From Moniliella sp. 'wahieum' (lineage: Eukaryota; Basidiomycota; Moniliellomycetes; Moniliellales; Moniliellaceae): a stretch of 64,000 nucleotides of DNA. Made by a program: the position numbers and the translations under genes. Location of the stretch: NCBI GenBank assembly GCA_003971905.1, contig RSEE01000018.1:620001-684000 (forward strand), in the 5' to 3' direction. Each line of letters opens with the position of its first letter. Position 1 is the first letter of the stretch. Positions 1-11,944 of this stretch are shown piece by piece. The notes under the pieces are model-generated. The model was not told where the DNA came from, searched no databases, and worked only from the letters and a program-made list of their open reading frames with translations.

Positions 1-1309
1 GCGCCCGAGATCGTTTCGCTTCAAGGAGCGTCGAAAGCAAGCGACATTTGGTCGCTGGGGTGTCTGGTGATTGAACTGTTGACCGGCCATCCACCTTATG
101 CAAAGCTCAACGCGATGGGAGCCCTGTATAAGATCGTAATCGACCCCCATCCTCCCTTGCCCCCTGACATAACGGAGGACCTGAACGAGTTCTTGCTGTC
201 CTGCTTTGCCAAGCTGCCCACCCAGAGACCTCCCGCCAGAGACCTGTTGAGCCATCGTTGGTTGAATCAGGTATGGACCAACGACCCATCTCTCGCCCAA
301 AATTCGCTGCCCGCTTTGCACCGCATCTCAGCTGAAGCGCGCCGCTTGTCGCAAGTGTTGACCCCTGGACCCACTGCTACCCCACCCACCCACTGCGGAC
401 TCTACACACTTCATTACGGCCTCCGTCATCCCTCTCAGATCTCGGCAGGGGTCGTGATTCTGTAACGTCATCGGCTCATGTTCGTCTGAGGCCGAGCAAC
501 CCTCGCCTGCGCAGACTTTCCGAGGCTTCGACAGGTGGATCTGCTCCGTTACTTCAACACACATTTATCCGCTCCGTCTTCAGTCAAGCGTTGGAGTGCA
601 GCGTTTGTTTGGAGGCGATTATCCCCATGTCGGATGCATTGCTATGCAGTGCCAAATGTGGACTTGTGTGCCATCGACGTTGTCTTGCCCAGGTTCCACT
701 GCCTTGCGTACCCATCGCGTCTTTGCGTCAGTATGACACTTCTTATACGCCTCCACTGGATGCCTCGAACAACACCTCATCGTTGGTGGAGCCGGATCGC
801 GACTTTGCTCCTGCTTCAAGTCATCTACCTCGTCGTCACTCCTGGAAGAAGAGCTACGGCTTCTCCATCTCAGCGAGGCTGCCACACCCAACCCGTCCGT
901 ATTCCGCAGATGGCCCTCTCACCCTCCCTCCCATTCGTCTTCATCTTTTTCCAAACTGCATCTTCGTGGGCAGCGAAAGCACAAATTGCGCAAGTGGGCT
1001 AGCACCCGTACAACTCATAAGGATGCGTCCGTGACATTTACCCCCTCCCACACGCTTTCTCTGATTCACCCCAACCATCACCTCCACCATGGCGTCTCTT
1101 CTCCCCACACAGGAATGGGGACGCAGCAGGTTGCTGTGCATCGAGTCAGCAGCCCACAACTTGGTTCACAACAGTGCCCCCACCATCGCCACATCCACTT
1201 TCCCCGCAAGATGCACAGCAAGGTGGAGGATCCATCAAGCACGCAGACAGAAAACCTGATGCAAGCCACTGCCTCATCATGTAATTCCTCTTTGTACGCG
1301 CGCCCATGA
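1..1309 (+). CDS. SIN-type Ser/Thr kinase (Cdc7/SepH family), 3' part
   Basis: The window opens inside a protein kinase C-lobe: APE motif (APEIVSL), then SDIWSLGCLVIELLTG, and PTQRPPARDLLSHRWL closing the domain near base 270. The match is to the septation-initiation kinases (fission yeast Cdc7, Aspergillus SepH), which act at the spindle pole body to trigger cytokinesis. Downstream the frame moves from frame 1 (stop at 463-465) to frame 3, which reads a basic/Ser stretch and then a C1-like zinc finger at about 555-705 (H-x12-C-x2-C ... C-x4-H-x2-C-x7-C). A basic tail (RGQRKHKLRKWAS) follows in frame 2 near 965-1010. The frame changes look like missing bases, although small introns are possible. 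The N-terminus lies outside the window and the 3' end is approximate. The kinase call is firm; the exact subfamily is inferred. Confidence 0.75.
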
Positions 1310-2430
1310 GATCTTCATATCTGCTCTGCCCAGGCCCTGTTCGTTTTTTTCTGCATCACACTCCTTTTGCCCCTTCCCATCCAATGAACCATCCCTCTTG
1401 CGCTCTGGACGTTTTTAGCTATACTTCCGTCCCCCTTTTGCCTGCCAAAGATGTGCATTGTGAACTCACTCAGTCTTATTTTGCCGGGCCGTCTCTCCCC
1501 TTTTGGCATATTTGTTTCTTCCCATTCAACAACCTCCCCCATTTTGGCGCTCGCATCTCTTTATTGGACTGTACCCACACCTCCGTTTGCCCATTCTAGC
1601 ACTCTACGTTTCCTGACATTGCGCTTTTACTGTGGTTGTCTATGATACTCCACTTCCTTTCCTATGACTGTGCATGTGAGAAAAGACAATTGATGGTCGA
1701 AGGTGCCGAAGATGGTGCGCGTTGAGAGTGATGTTTCTATCTTCAGGTCTTTTTATCTTCACAGGCCTCAGTTTGGCACGCAATGGTCCCCCTCAAAGGC
1801 CTTTTTTGGGCTCATATAAACGGTGGATTGTCACATGTCCATGTCAGTGACGACCTTCGACGAATCACATGCATAACGGGAAGTTTTGATGGCCCCTATG
1901 CCATCTGGGAAGGCGTTGCGAAGATCCCCAACGGCAGGCCGAATGAATTAATGAGACGAGGAAGGCAACCCTAACACATAGGCGCACTGGAGGCCCTCCT
2001 GCTGCCTCTCGCCAGTCCCCGCCGCCTGCGCCCACCCGTGTCGGTCGGCGTCCTGGTTGGTGCCTGTGTGCCTGCTGAGCCTGCTGTGCCGCTGGCCGGC
2101 GTGCCTGCTTCCCCCTGTCCCCGATCCGACAAGGGGCCGAAGGGCGATCGGGGTCCAGCGTGGGGCAGCGCACAGAAGCCGGCATGGGGGCGGTGTGTCG
2201 GTGCTGACGCGCTCCGGGCGCTAGGGTTGCTGGGGGGTCTCCTGCGCTTGGGCGCGCCTGTGCGCCGACGCCCACCCGCCGCGCCGACGGGAACTGAATC
2301 GGGCGGCTCTACTAGTGCTGCGAGTCCTGTGCGTACGACAGCCGGCCGCGCACACTGGCACGGGGGCTGTGACGCGGACCTGGCGAGACATGGCGCTGCC
2401 GTCCAGTGCTGCGTGCGAGCGGCGGCGGCG
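1310..2430. other. Gene-free stretch: 3' UTR of the kinase and upstream region of the next gene
   Basis: T/C-rich sequence resembling a 3' UTR fills 1310-1700. The rest is upstream sequence of the Q/A-rich gene. A 63-codon frame at 1783-1974 shows no family features. GC content rises sharply from about 1980. No RNA gene or repeat was recognised. Confidence 0.4.
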
Positions 2431-2439
2431 GAGCTGGGG

Positions 2440-2575
2440 GCCGCTGGGAGGCAGTGGGAGGCAGTGGGAGGCAGTGGGGGCAGCGGGGAGCAGGGGGGAG
2501 AGCACTGGGGAGCAGGGGGAGCAGGGGGGAGCAGTGGGAACCGCTGGGAGGCAGCTGGGCAGCAGTTGGGACGCA
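2440..2575 (+). promoter_or_regulatory. G-rich tract upstream of the Q/A-rich gene (possible G-quadruplex)
   Basis: The plus strand carries a dense series of G3-G6 runs separated by short AGCA/AGT spacers (GGGAGGCAGT units, then GGGGGAGCA units). The tract lies about 300-430 bp before the chosen ATG. The pattern meets the usual G-quadruplex criterion of four or more G-runs. A regulatory role is inference. Confidence 0.4.
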
Positions 2576-2867
2576 GCGCTTGAGGAGCAGCCGCGGGCAC
2601 GCCGGCCCACAGGTGGCAGCAGGACAAATCATCCGGCCACTGCCGCTGTGCCTGCAGTCCCCCGCTCCGGGGCAGGCTGGGATCCGATCCGACTGGCTGC
2701 GGGTTTTTTGGCGCGCCGCCTCCATCCCACCGCACTCCACGCCCGCCATCACCATCGCCACCACCCCGGCCCTCCACCCCCACCCCCACCCCACACAGCC
2801 CCCCACTCCCAGCGCTGCGTCTTTCTTCTGCGTCGGCAAGCACATCTGCGTTCGCGTTGCCGCCGCC

Positions 2868-5800
2868 ATGTCGTTCGTGCCCGCCCCCTCGGCTGCCCAA
2901 CCACCCGGCCCAGGCTCCAGCAACCCCGCCATGGCCCAGCCCCAGCCGCTTCCCGTCGACGTACCTGCCCATTGGCTCGGCCCCAATGCACCTACCGCCG
3001 CGGCTCTGGCTCAGGCTCAGATGCAAGCCCAAGCACACGCGCACGCCCAGGCACAAGCCCAGGCTCAGGCTCTAGCTCAGGCTCAGGCTCAGGCCCAGGC
3101 TCAGGCCCAGTCTCAGGCTCCGTCTCAGGCTCCGTCTCAGGCTCAGTCTCGGGCCCAGGCTCAGGCTCAAGCTGGCCCTTCTCACCAAATTCCAGGCCCA
3201 CCTCTTGATGCTTCTGTGGCATCATCACCTTGGGAAGCTGCTTCTCGCGCCGCTGGACTAATGACTGCCGTCCAATCTGACCTTGGTACCCTGGCCAACC
3301 AGATGGCCACCGCACGCACTGCTCAGGGAACACTCTCTGGCCTTGACGTGGCCGCCATGGAGGCTGCCATACGGAAGCTCATTGACGCCATCAACCAGAG
3401 CGCCCATCAGTTTAGCTCCCTTCGTCTCGATGCTGGCCCAGCCCCGGCTGCCGCATCTACTTCTGCGATTGGATCAGCCCAGCCTTTGGCGCTAGACGCC
3501 TCCTCGGCCCATCAGCTCTCGGCCTTGTGGGGCCCGCGAGCCCCGTCACAGTCGCAGCAGCCACCTGTTCCTCCACCCCTGCCCCACATGTCCAACTCAG
3601 GCGTAACCACCGACTCGCATGCTAGCTCGCCCAGTCTGTTGCCCGACTCACCTTCCGGCAGTGCAATCAACTCTTCGTCCGCTGTTCACAGTAGGTCAGG
3701 GAGTGTCGGCATGGTACCTGCCTCTTCGGCGGGCGCAATGATGGCATCCATGACGTTGGCTGACAAGCCGCATTCACGCGCATCGGTCGCTGGTACCTCT
3801 ACCAACCACCTTCCCCACCTCGGCAGCAACACTGCTGGGTTCGCCTCTCCTCCTCCTCCGCCGCCGCACTCCCAACACCAGTTTCCTCAGATTCCTGCGC
3901 AACAGCCCCAACTTCACGGCCAGCCGCCTTTCGATGCCTCTTCTGGAGGGCAGCCACCCCCGGCAGGTTCGCCCGGCCGCGATCCAGCCCCTTTTGCCCC
4001 ACCTGTATCCCGTTCCCAGGTCCCGAACCAGTTCAGTAATAACCTGCACCTCCCCCCCCCATATAACCGCCTTGTCCAACTCGCTCAACTCCGGCTCGCT
4101 CAGGAGCCAATCAGCCTCAACCCTCCCTCCTTTCAATCACCCTTTGGCCGCATCCAATCGTCGATTCAGCTCGGGCCAAGGTGAGGGGCTCCTCCTATGC
4201 CATCATTAGCCGAAGCATCTGCACAGGGCAACAATCTGCTGCGTAGATGCTACTCCAGTACCGACTGCAACGCTAGCTGCGAACCCGGTTGTCGGGGGCC
4301 CTCCTGCTCTACAAGGGTCCTCAGCGGGTATAGCTAGCTTGCATCCTCATTTGGCCGCCTGGCTCAACCAACCCTCAACTTCCTCTGACCAAGCGCAAAG
4401 CTCCCACCTCGTGCGAGATGCCCAGCCTGCCAGTCAACATCCCCCCCCCTATAAGACCATCCCCTCCCGATCAAACTGCTTGCACGCACGCCTCAGTGCT
4501 CCAACCGGGCCCCTCGGTCTACAATGCCCCAATTCTTGCCCCCAACTCAGGTCCCTACCCCTCTGCCGGTCCCAATGGAGAGCCTATTCCGTTTGCCCCC
4601 CAGGTTTTTGGCATGTCGACTATGCCTCCCTTCCCGGGCGCCGGAGCCACAAGTCAGCATCGGTTCCCCAGCTTGACTCTGAGCTAGTGACAGAGATTGC
4701 TCCGAGTGACAAGCGCTATCGGAATCGCAAACTTTTGGTTCGTCCAGACTTCTGCTTTCCCTTCGTTCTGTTTCTTGTGCTAACACATTGACCGGTTCAG
4801 CGTGACTTGCGGGAGTACCTTTATCGCTTCCTCAACACGACCGAGTTCCGTCTCCTCACCGATACGCACGATGTAGTGGAATGGGTCGAACATCCCAACG
4901 CCGACCCGGCTGCGCTCGCTAATCTGCCAGGGGGCGGAGGGGCTTTGGCACAAATCGGCATTGTCCCCGAGCAGCGCCTATTTCACATCGATTTTCAAAG
5001 CAAAGATTACTATCGCACCAACTCAGCGCTGATGAATGAGCTCATTCGGGTTGGACATGCGTTGACTCGCGTTCAACCCTTCGAGTATGGTGTGGCTGCT
5101 GGGGTGCTCCAGCCGAGTCATGTGGAGGACGTGGCAAAGGACCTGATGGACAGTGCCCGCTCTGGGTTTCGACAAGGCGTACGCTCCCAGCCTTCGCAAC
5201 CAATGGACGAAACTGAAGAGCAGAAGGCACTCGTCAGCGTGCAATGGAACGGGCTAAAGCCAAGCAGCGGGACCGGGAACGCGGTTCGACTCGTCTGCGC
5301 AAGCCCATTCCGCGTCAGTTGCTCATACCTGGTGCCTACAGTGACGATGCAGCCAGCGATGATGATTTGCATGGCCTGTCAGTGGAATCATGGCGCGCCG
5401 AACGACAGCGCAAGCTCGCCCTCTCGACATATCCGAAGATGGATCATCGCCCTCTTCCTCGGGTGGGAGAGGACGACGGGCCAAGAAAGCTCTCTCCAAG
5501 GGAGTTGAGGCGGTCACACCTCGTTGGCGCAATCCAGCACTTACTCGGGCCTATGTGGCGCGGACTTCCAGGCGCTGCGTACGCCTGGGTCCAGTACACG
5601 ACGGCGCAAAAGCGCCCCGGGTGGAGCCGATCCTGACCAGGCCGATGCCACGTTAGCCGGGCCCAGGCGATGGCGAAGAGATCGTCCATTGGACATAGAC
5701 ATTCCCCATTCGCTTCGCGGTCGGCGCTTACCGGCGGCTCTGTTTGACTCTGGCTGGTTGGCCCAACATCGGGAAGAGCTTTACAATGCGCCCTATTACA

Positions 5801-6888
5801 TCTCAGTAGATGATGACCCCGTACCTGGGTGGTCAGAAGGGGCCTACGGCGTATCCGAATCGGACGGCTCCTGTGCTGACTCTCCAGCCAAGGGACTCTC
5901 CCCTGGCTCGGCGGTCAAGGGAAAAGGGCGCAGTGCGTCCACTTCATTCTCCACCGCTAGCTCCGCCAGGTCAGTCGAGCCTTCACCTTCGCTTTCTCCC
6001 GGCAAGCAAGAGTTTCTGCACAACCGCCCTAACCGTGGGTCCATCTCTGGCTTCCACAAAGCTCGTCCTCGCATCGTCATTGATGAAAAGAATACCGAAT
6101 GGGCGGTTGAGGATGACGATGAAGACGAGGGAGATGAGGTGGACGACTGGGTGCCTACACTGGAGCGCGACGGTCGTCTAAACGCCAACGTACCTCTTTT
6201 TCTCAGTCCCGTCCCTGCCTATCGCATGGAGTTCCCCCGCCTATGGCCTCATTGCCGCCCCCACCGTTAAGAAGACGCAGCACAGCGCATCAGCTGTGCT
6301 TCAATCTACGACCCAGTCCCCTCCTTTGGCCGCGCCGCAGAGCAGACACCGGGTCTTCCTGGACGATGCGTGTCTTTACCCGCACAGGAGGGCGATACTG
6401 GCTCCACGACGAGTGTTTCGGCAGATATCAAGGTGGAAAAGCCTGGCACGCCGTCAGGCGGATTGGCTGGATTGGGGGACTGGTCCCGCGAATTCCACTT
6501 ACCCCTTGGGGATTTACTGCCGATGGAGCTTTCTTCAGGATTGGGATTAGATACTCCGATGGAAATCGTGCCCCAAACCCCAGGAACGGTGGCCCGATTG
6601 ATGTCCAATCTGGGGTCCGGCCTTCTCACACCCAGCCTGGGTGCGTCAGCAGTCCCGGATGATGCAAGAGTGAGCACTGACGCCAGCACCGGTACCGAAA
6701 CAACTTCGGCTGTGCCGGGTACCAACGTCAGTGAGCCCACTCCAGTCCCTACTACCTCGGAAAGGCGATCGAAGAGCCCGGGCAACACCGAAGCGCAGTA
6801 TCACCATCAACTTCAGGCGCACCACCAGCAAATTGTTCACCGTCTCTCCCAAGCGAGCCCATCGCTTGCTTCGCCCAGTACCGAGTAA
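2868..6888 (+). CDS. Large Q/A-rich N-terminal, acidic C-terminal protein of unknown function
   Basis: The start is ATG 2868 ([11 protein letters not shown]). The first part is disordered: a Gln-Ala repeat at 3003-3175, then Ser/Pro/Gln-rich sequence. An in-frame stop at 4182-4184 is followed by more Pro/Ser-rich coding in a shifted frame, so I read a frameshift. An ordered, conserved-looking core starts at about 4680 ([16 protein letters not shown]), spans an intron, and continues with [17 protein letters not shown] and a helical region to about 5240. Later parts hold [20 protein letters not shown], an acidic run ([13 protein letters not shown], about 6110-6150) and a Ser/Thr-rich tail with IKVE, a SUMO-consensus-like motif (about 6430). 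The C-terminus ends SPSTE at 6888. At least four frame breaks occur. The low-complexity-plus-acidic layout suggests a nuclear or regulatory protein, but I recognise no named domain. Confidence 0.6.
3003..3175 (+). repeat. CAGGCT/CAGGCC hexamer repeat coding (Gln-Ala)n
   Basis: Degenerate tandem hexamers (CAGGCT, CAGGCC, CAAGCC) encode alternating Gln and Ala, later drifting to QAPSQAPSQ. The tract lies inside the N-terminal disordered region of the gene at 2868-6888. Such minisatellites commonly vary in length between strains. Confidence 0.85.
4738..4800 (+). other. Intron in the Q/A-rich gene
   Basis: A 63-bp intron runs GTTCGT...GGTTCAG. Removing it joins ...RNRKLL directly in frame to [10 protein letters not shown], giving one continuous conserved-looking helix. 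Confidence 0.7.
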
Positions 6889-7654
6889 TGGGTTGTACTA
6901 GTACTTTGGTACCTTAGCGACCTCATCCCTCTCTGTAACTTTCACGATATTTCCCCTTTGCGCGCGCGCGGCTTCCTATCCCCCACCGCCTCTCATGATA
7001 CCGCACTACCTGTGTTCCCCCCCACCGACCTGCGTCGGCGGCCTGCACCTTGTCCCTATCCCCCCCTGTTGCGCTATACGTGACGCGTTTCACCCTCCCG
7101 TTGTGTGTCGGGACTGGCGTGTTATGCCAGTAGCCGGTCTTGGGCGTATTGTAAAAGCTCTAAGACCACAGTCTTAGACCCTCCTATTGGGTGCGTTTTT
7201 GGCATAAGTGGTACTTGGACTACATAGTCAAAATGGATGCGTCGAGTACTACACATGCACGCTCATCGGCATGTCAGATCCCTCAGAAAGCGCCTTTGCT
7301 GAGAGATGAAGCTTGAAGGGCCTCATCGACGCGCTCACCAGAAAAGCAGGTGATCCAAACGCGTGACCCGCGTGACGCGTGACTAGCTGGTGACCAGCCG
7401 GTGACCGGTGATCGGTGACCGGTGACCACAGCAATGATTAATGATTAATCGATTAATGAGCACAACGAGCGTGATCGAACGTTGGCGTTGATGCATGATG
7501 CATGATGGTTAAGGCTGACCAGTGACCGGTGACCCCGGTGACCCCGATTAAACCACCTCCTCGCTTTTTGTGTCCACCTCCCCATCTCTGAACCCGCGTG
7601 CTCACTCGACCAGCCTTGTCCCTTCCCCTCCTCCCCCTCCTCCCCCCCCTCTCG
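6889..7654. repeat. Intergenic region with palindromic tandem motifs
   Basis: From about 7360 to 7550 the sequence is built from repeated short palindromes: GGTGACC units (GGTGACCGGTGATCGGTGACC), ATTAAT units (ATGATTAATGATTAATCG) and ATGCAT units (TGATGCATGATGCATGATGG). 6889-7350 looks like 3' UTR and spacer. No gene was seen. Confidence 0.7.
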
Positions 7655-10600
7655 ATGAGCGACCAACACCGCCCATCTGCAAGGCGAAGCCCATTCGTAG
7701 GGCGACCATCTACGGTCAGACCTCACCTTCCCGCTGTCCGCCACCCGCGGCACCCTTCGCGGCTACCATCCACGCCTGTACCATCGGCATCCCCAGGGCC
7801 AAGCCAGCTCCGGCCTCCAGCCACTTCAGTCGATCGAGTAGCACCAAGACCGAGCCGTCGTCCTGCACCCTCCATACCTACTCCTCGCCCCTCTGCCTCT
7901 TATTCTTCGTCCCGCACCCTCTTTGACGCTGTGGTTGTGGCCTCTCCTCCCTCTGGCTCCAAACGGACCAGGTCGCCCTCTCCTTCTGCACCCCTGAGAG
8001 CGACGATGAACCAACTCTCTCAGGTGTACGCCAAGTTCTTCTATCCCCAAGCAGGAGAAAAGCTGTGCCTCATGGGTCTGCCCCTAACAAGCGCCCTGCC
8101 CGTTCTTCACCGTCTCCCAAGCCCTCACAAGAATCCAGCACTGCCTTTACTCGGCCTGCACCAGTATCTGAGGCACGAAAACACGAGATTCATCAGCCTG
8201 GGGACCTTCGAGCGTGATGAAATCCATGGTGAACTTTGGAAAGTACCGTGGCAACATCCCTGATTTTGATGCTCCAGTAACTCCGCCGGTGCGTTCGGAA
8301 GAGGGCAACATTGAATGGAGCAGAGCACGACAAGGCCCTCCCGTCTGACGTCTCCGACCTCCCTCTTCCTCGCCCTCCTCCTATCCATCCTGGGTCTCGT
8401 GCACCAGCCTTGAAACCTATTCCTGCATCTGTGGTGCCGGGATCGACATGGCCACCCCATTTCGTCCGGCTCGAACAGACCTTCCGGGCGGTAGCCCTTG
8501 TTTCCTCCTTTGTGGGTGCTCACAAACACATTGTGTTATCTTTCCAACTCCTTCGCTCTTCGACTGAGAAATTGCTCAAGCGGTACGTTGGACCATCCTG
8601 CTGGGGTTTGTGGCATTGTGTGGTTAACAACTCTCTCCAGCCCCCTTGAGTGGTTGATCTGGCTCAGATCAAATCGCTGTGCCCGGACATGGTTGACTTT
8701 GCTTATGCCAAGACCGGAGAAGTGGCATCGCACCTGTTTGATAGCGCTGAAAGAGGGAGAAGTGCCGATTCAAAGAACTCGATGATGCCTATGCTGTGGC
8801 CGCTTGGCGAGAACAGGGTGAAGAGGATACGGGCGATGGCGGGCAAGGATCTACTGCTGCTGCTGAGGATGACTATATTCTGATTTTTTCCTTCAAGGAC
8901 GGAGAACAGTCGGCGCCCAAAGCTACTTCCACTGGCAGGTTTGAAAATTATCGCAAGCAAGCTGCCTTTCGAGCTGCTCAGGGCGACGGCAAATTCTTGC
9001 AGGGTACACCCCGCGACCTATCGGCAGCCGAAACGCAGCAGCTCATAGTGAAACGGAACACCAAGTTCTCGCAAGCCATTCGGGAACTGCTGGCCGCCTG
9101 CGCTGAGGAGGGTAAGGAGAACCCTGTTCAGCTATTACTCGATGCAGCTGCTGATCACGTTCCCGTCCATCCCAACCTTGGTAAAGGAGGAGAGGACGGG
9201 GGGGTATTGTCCGGTCGGGACCGCAAGGCATGGCTGGACCATATCCTCCTACATCCAGAGCAGCGCCCCAGTTTGGGAGAGATCATCACTGAGCTCACCA
9301 ATGCGGAAGACTACCAGGACCAAATTGTCCCTGGTGGACTCAAGACAGTCCCAGCTCGAGACCCCAAATATGGGAGTCCCCAAAAGGCATTGTCGGAGGA
9401 TGTGCAGGACCTCTTGACTGACTCGGGTATCGAACGTCTCTACACCCACCAGGCACATGCCTTAGACGCTTTCGCGGATGGAAAGAATGTTGTGGTGGCT
9501 ACCCCCACCTCGTCGGGAAAGTCACTCATCTACCAGCTGCCGTTGCTCGATAGCTTGATCCATGGTGCCACTGCCTTCTTTATTTTCCCCACCAAAGCAT
9601 TGGCGCAGGACCAGTTGCGCTCCCTCTCTACTCTTTACGACGTCATCCTGGTATCGAGGGGGAGCTACCAGTGGTGGCTACCTACGATGGGGACACCCCA
9701 ACCCAAAACGCAAATTCCTCCGCAAAAATGCTCAAGTCATTTTTACCAACGTCGACATGCTCCACCAAGCTATTTACCTGGCGAAGAGCTTTGGAGACGG
9801 TTCCTCACTAACTTGAGGTTAATTGTGCTGGACGAGCTACATGTGTACGATGGTCTCTTTGGTGCACATGCTGCTCTCGTGTTTCGCCGACTGCGCCGCA
9901 TCTGCTCTGCTTTGGGTAATGAGAATATCCAGTTCATCAGTTCGTCTGCTACTATCTCGGACCCGGCGGCTCACATGTCGAATTTGCTGGCCTTGGACCC
10001 CGATACCGTGGCTCCCATCCTTGGAGACCTCGACGGCTCACCCCAGGCGGAAAAACATTGGGTCTTGTGGAACCCCCTCTCCTCGACGAAACGGATCCAT
10101 CGCAGGGTCGATCGTCTTACCGAAGTGACTCGCATCTTTATTCATCTCCTCGAACGAGGCGCTCGCACCATGATCTTTACTCGGGTGCGGCGGCAGGCCG
10201 AGATTCTCCTCCGCCAGATACGGGAGACGTTGCTACTCCAATCGGGCCGACCTGGTGGATCGGGTGGCGGCGTACAGAGGTGGGTATAGCCCAGAAGACC
10301 GCCGCAGGATCGAGCAATCCATGTTCACCGGCGACCTTCTTGGGATTATTTCTACCACGGCACTTGAACTGGGGATCGACATTGGTACCTGGATGCAGTC
10401 ATCATGCACGGCTTCCCTTACACCATGTCGTCCCTGCGTCAAATGGCGGGCCGTGCCGGGCGAAGGCAGGGCAGGGACAGTGCGCCTTCTTGGTGGCTGA
10501 GGCTTTCCCTGTGGACCAACATTATATGCGCAATCCCCATCTTCTCTTTGACGCCCCCGCCACGCCCATGCGTATCCAGTACGACAATGACTTTTACTCG

Positions 10601-11853
10601 AGTGTCATCTCCAATGTGCAGCGTATGAGATGCCTGTTGATCCTGCTACAGATGAGGAGTTCTTCGGTCCCCAGATCCACGCTTAGCAGAGACGCGACTG
10701 GTCAAGGGTACTGGTGAACGATCTGCTTTCTACTTTCCTGCCGAGGGTTGGCTGGACAACCCGTCGGGTCAAGTTGCGCTCCGGGGTGGAGGGGAGCCCA
10801 AATACACCTATGGATGTGGGTTCGACGCGGGTACTGGAGGAGGTGGAGATGAGTCGTTCCATCTTTGAGGCGTTTGAAGGAGCGATCTTCATGCACCAGG
10901 GCCAATCGTTCTTATGTGTGCATGTAGACCATGACAAGCGCATTGTGCAAATGAGCAAGTCGGACGCTCGTTACCACACTCGTTCACGCGACCATACCGA
11001 CATTGACGCCGTTCAGACCAACGCGTACGCTCTCTCACTAAAGATCGAGCCTACTATGGCGTTGTTAAGGTCGAATCAAGGGTATGGGGCTACTACAAAG
11101 TGGACAGGCAAGCCCATATCCTAGACGCTGTCGAGGTCGACACGCCCCCTTATGTTCGCCACAGCCGCGGGATGTGGATTGATGTCCCAACTTGGCTTTT
11201 GGATGCTTTGGTCAAACAGGGCATCAACGTCGCAGCAGCTATCCACTCTGCCGAGCACGCGCTGCTCTAGTCTCCCCTCTTTAGCCTGGCTTCTGCTGGG
11301 GATGTTCTGACGGACTGCAAATTGCCGAGCGGGAGTTTAGTACGTCGGGCCAACAGCGCGCCGAAGACCGGCCCGATTGCTTTGGTACGACGCCCAGATG
11401 GTCTTAAGGATTCTCGCACCCAGCGAGGAGCAGGACTGTGCTACAAAGCGTTTGAGCATCTCGAAACGCTGGTTGCATCGCGATGACGGTGATTGAGCAA
11501 TGTTCCTGTGCGGAAGGGTGTATGGCATGTATTCACAGTGACACATGTGCTCATGGTAACTTGGTTTTCAGCAAGGTGGGTGCCTTGGCTATACTTCGTG
11601 CCATCCGTGGCATCAAGCCGTTCGATGAGCGCTTGGAACACCAAGGCGAACAAGGTCGAGCCACCTCTTTACTCGGAGAGGCCTCTCTGTCCCAGACTGT
11701 ACGGCCCGCCAGCCCCGTGCCGGCCCCACACCTTGCCTGTCGAGACGTTTCAGGAGACGCTTCCTCCCGATTTGTCTCTTCCCTCTCAGCGCCCTCGCTC
11801 CCCTGTTGCTACCCCGGGAGCATTTGGTGTATGAAGAAGTAGAGGATGAATAA
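7655..11853 (+). CDS. HRQ1: RecQ4-like 3'-5' DNA helicase Hrq1
   Basis: Hrq1 is a 3'-5' DNA helicase for interstrand-crosslink repair and telomere maintenance. The Ser/Pro-rich N-terminus starts at MSDQHRPSARR (7655). A winged-helix-like region follows (LEQTFRAV..., about 8470-8700). Helicase motifs come in order: Walker A ATPTSSGKS (about 9500), DEXH box LDELH (about 9830), motif III SSATISDP (about 9950), TTALELGIDIG (about 10360) and motif VI QMAGRAGRR (about 10440). The C-terminal domain has the DUF1998-type Cys cluster CSCAEGCMACIHSDTC (about 11506), placing this in the Hrq1 branch of superfamily 2. Alternative frames are needed at many points, each a one-base loss; the last frame ends EEVEDE at 11853. 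One intron lies at 8583-8640. The product is firm, the exact start less so. Confidence 0.88.
8583..8640 (+). other. Intron in HRQ1
   Basis: A 58-bp intron runs GTACGT...CTCTCCAG. It separates the conserved LLKR from PL..VVDLAQIKSLCPDMV. One further base is missing just after the acceptor. Confidence 0.75.
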
Positions 11854-11944
11854 TATGGCATCCCTTTTCCTTCCTTTTGGGAGCTACTTGGCATCAACAC
11901 CATCTCCTTCTGAGATTGAACATGGCAAATGATCCAACAGTATC

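Noticed and set aside
1971-3056. 361-codon minus-strand frame, Gly/Arg/Pro-rich
   Set aside because: Antisense shadow of the GC-rich 5' part of the Q/A-rich gene; no domain, and neighbouring minus frames are equally open.
2992-3333. Minus-strand (Glu-Pro)n frame
   Set aside because: Reverse reading of the Gln-Ala hexamer repeat.
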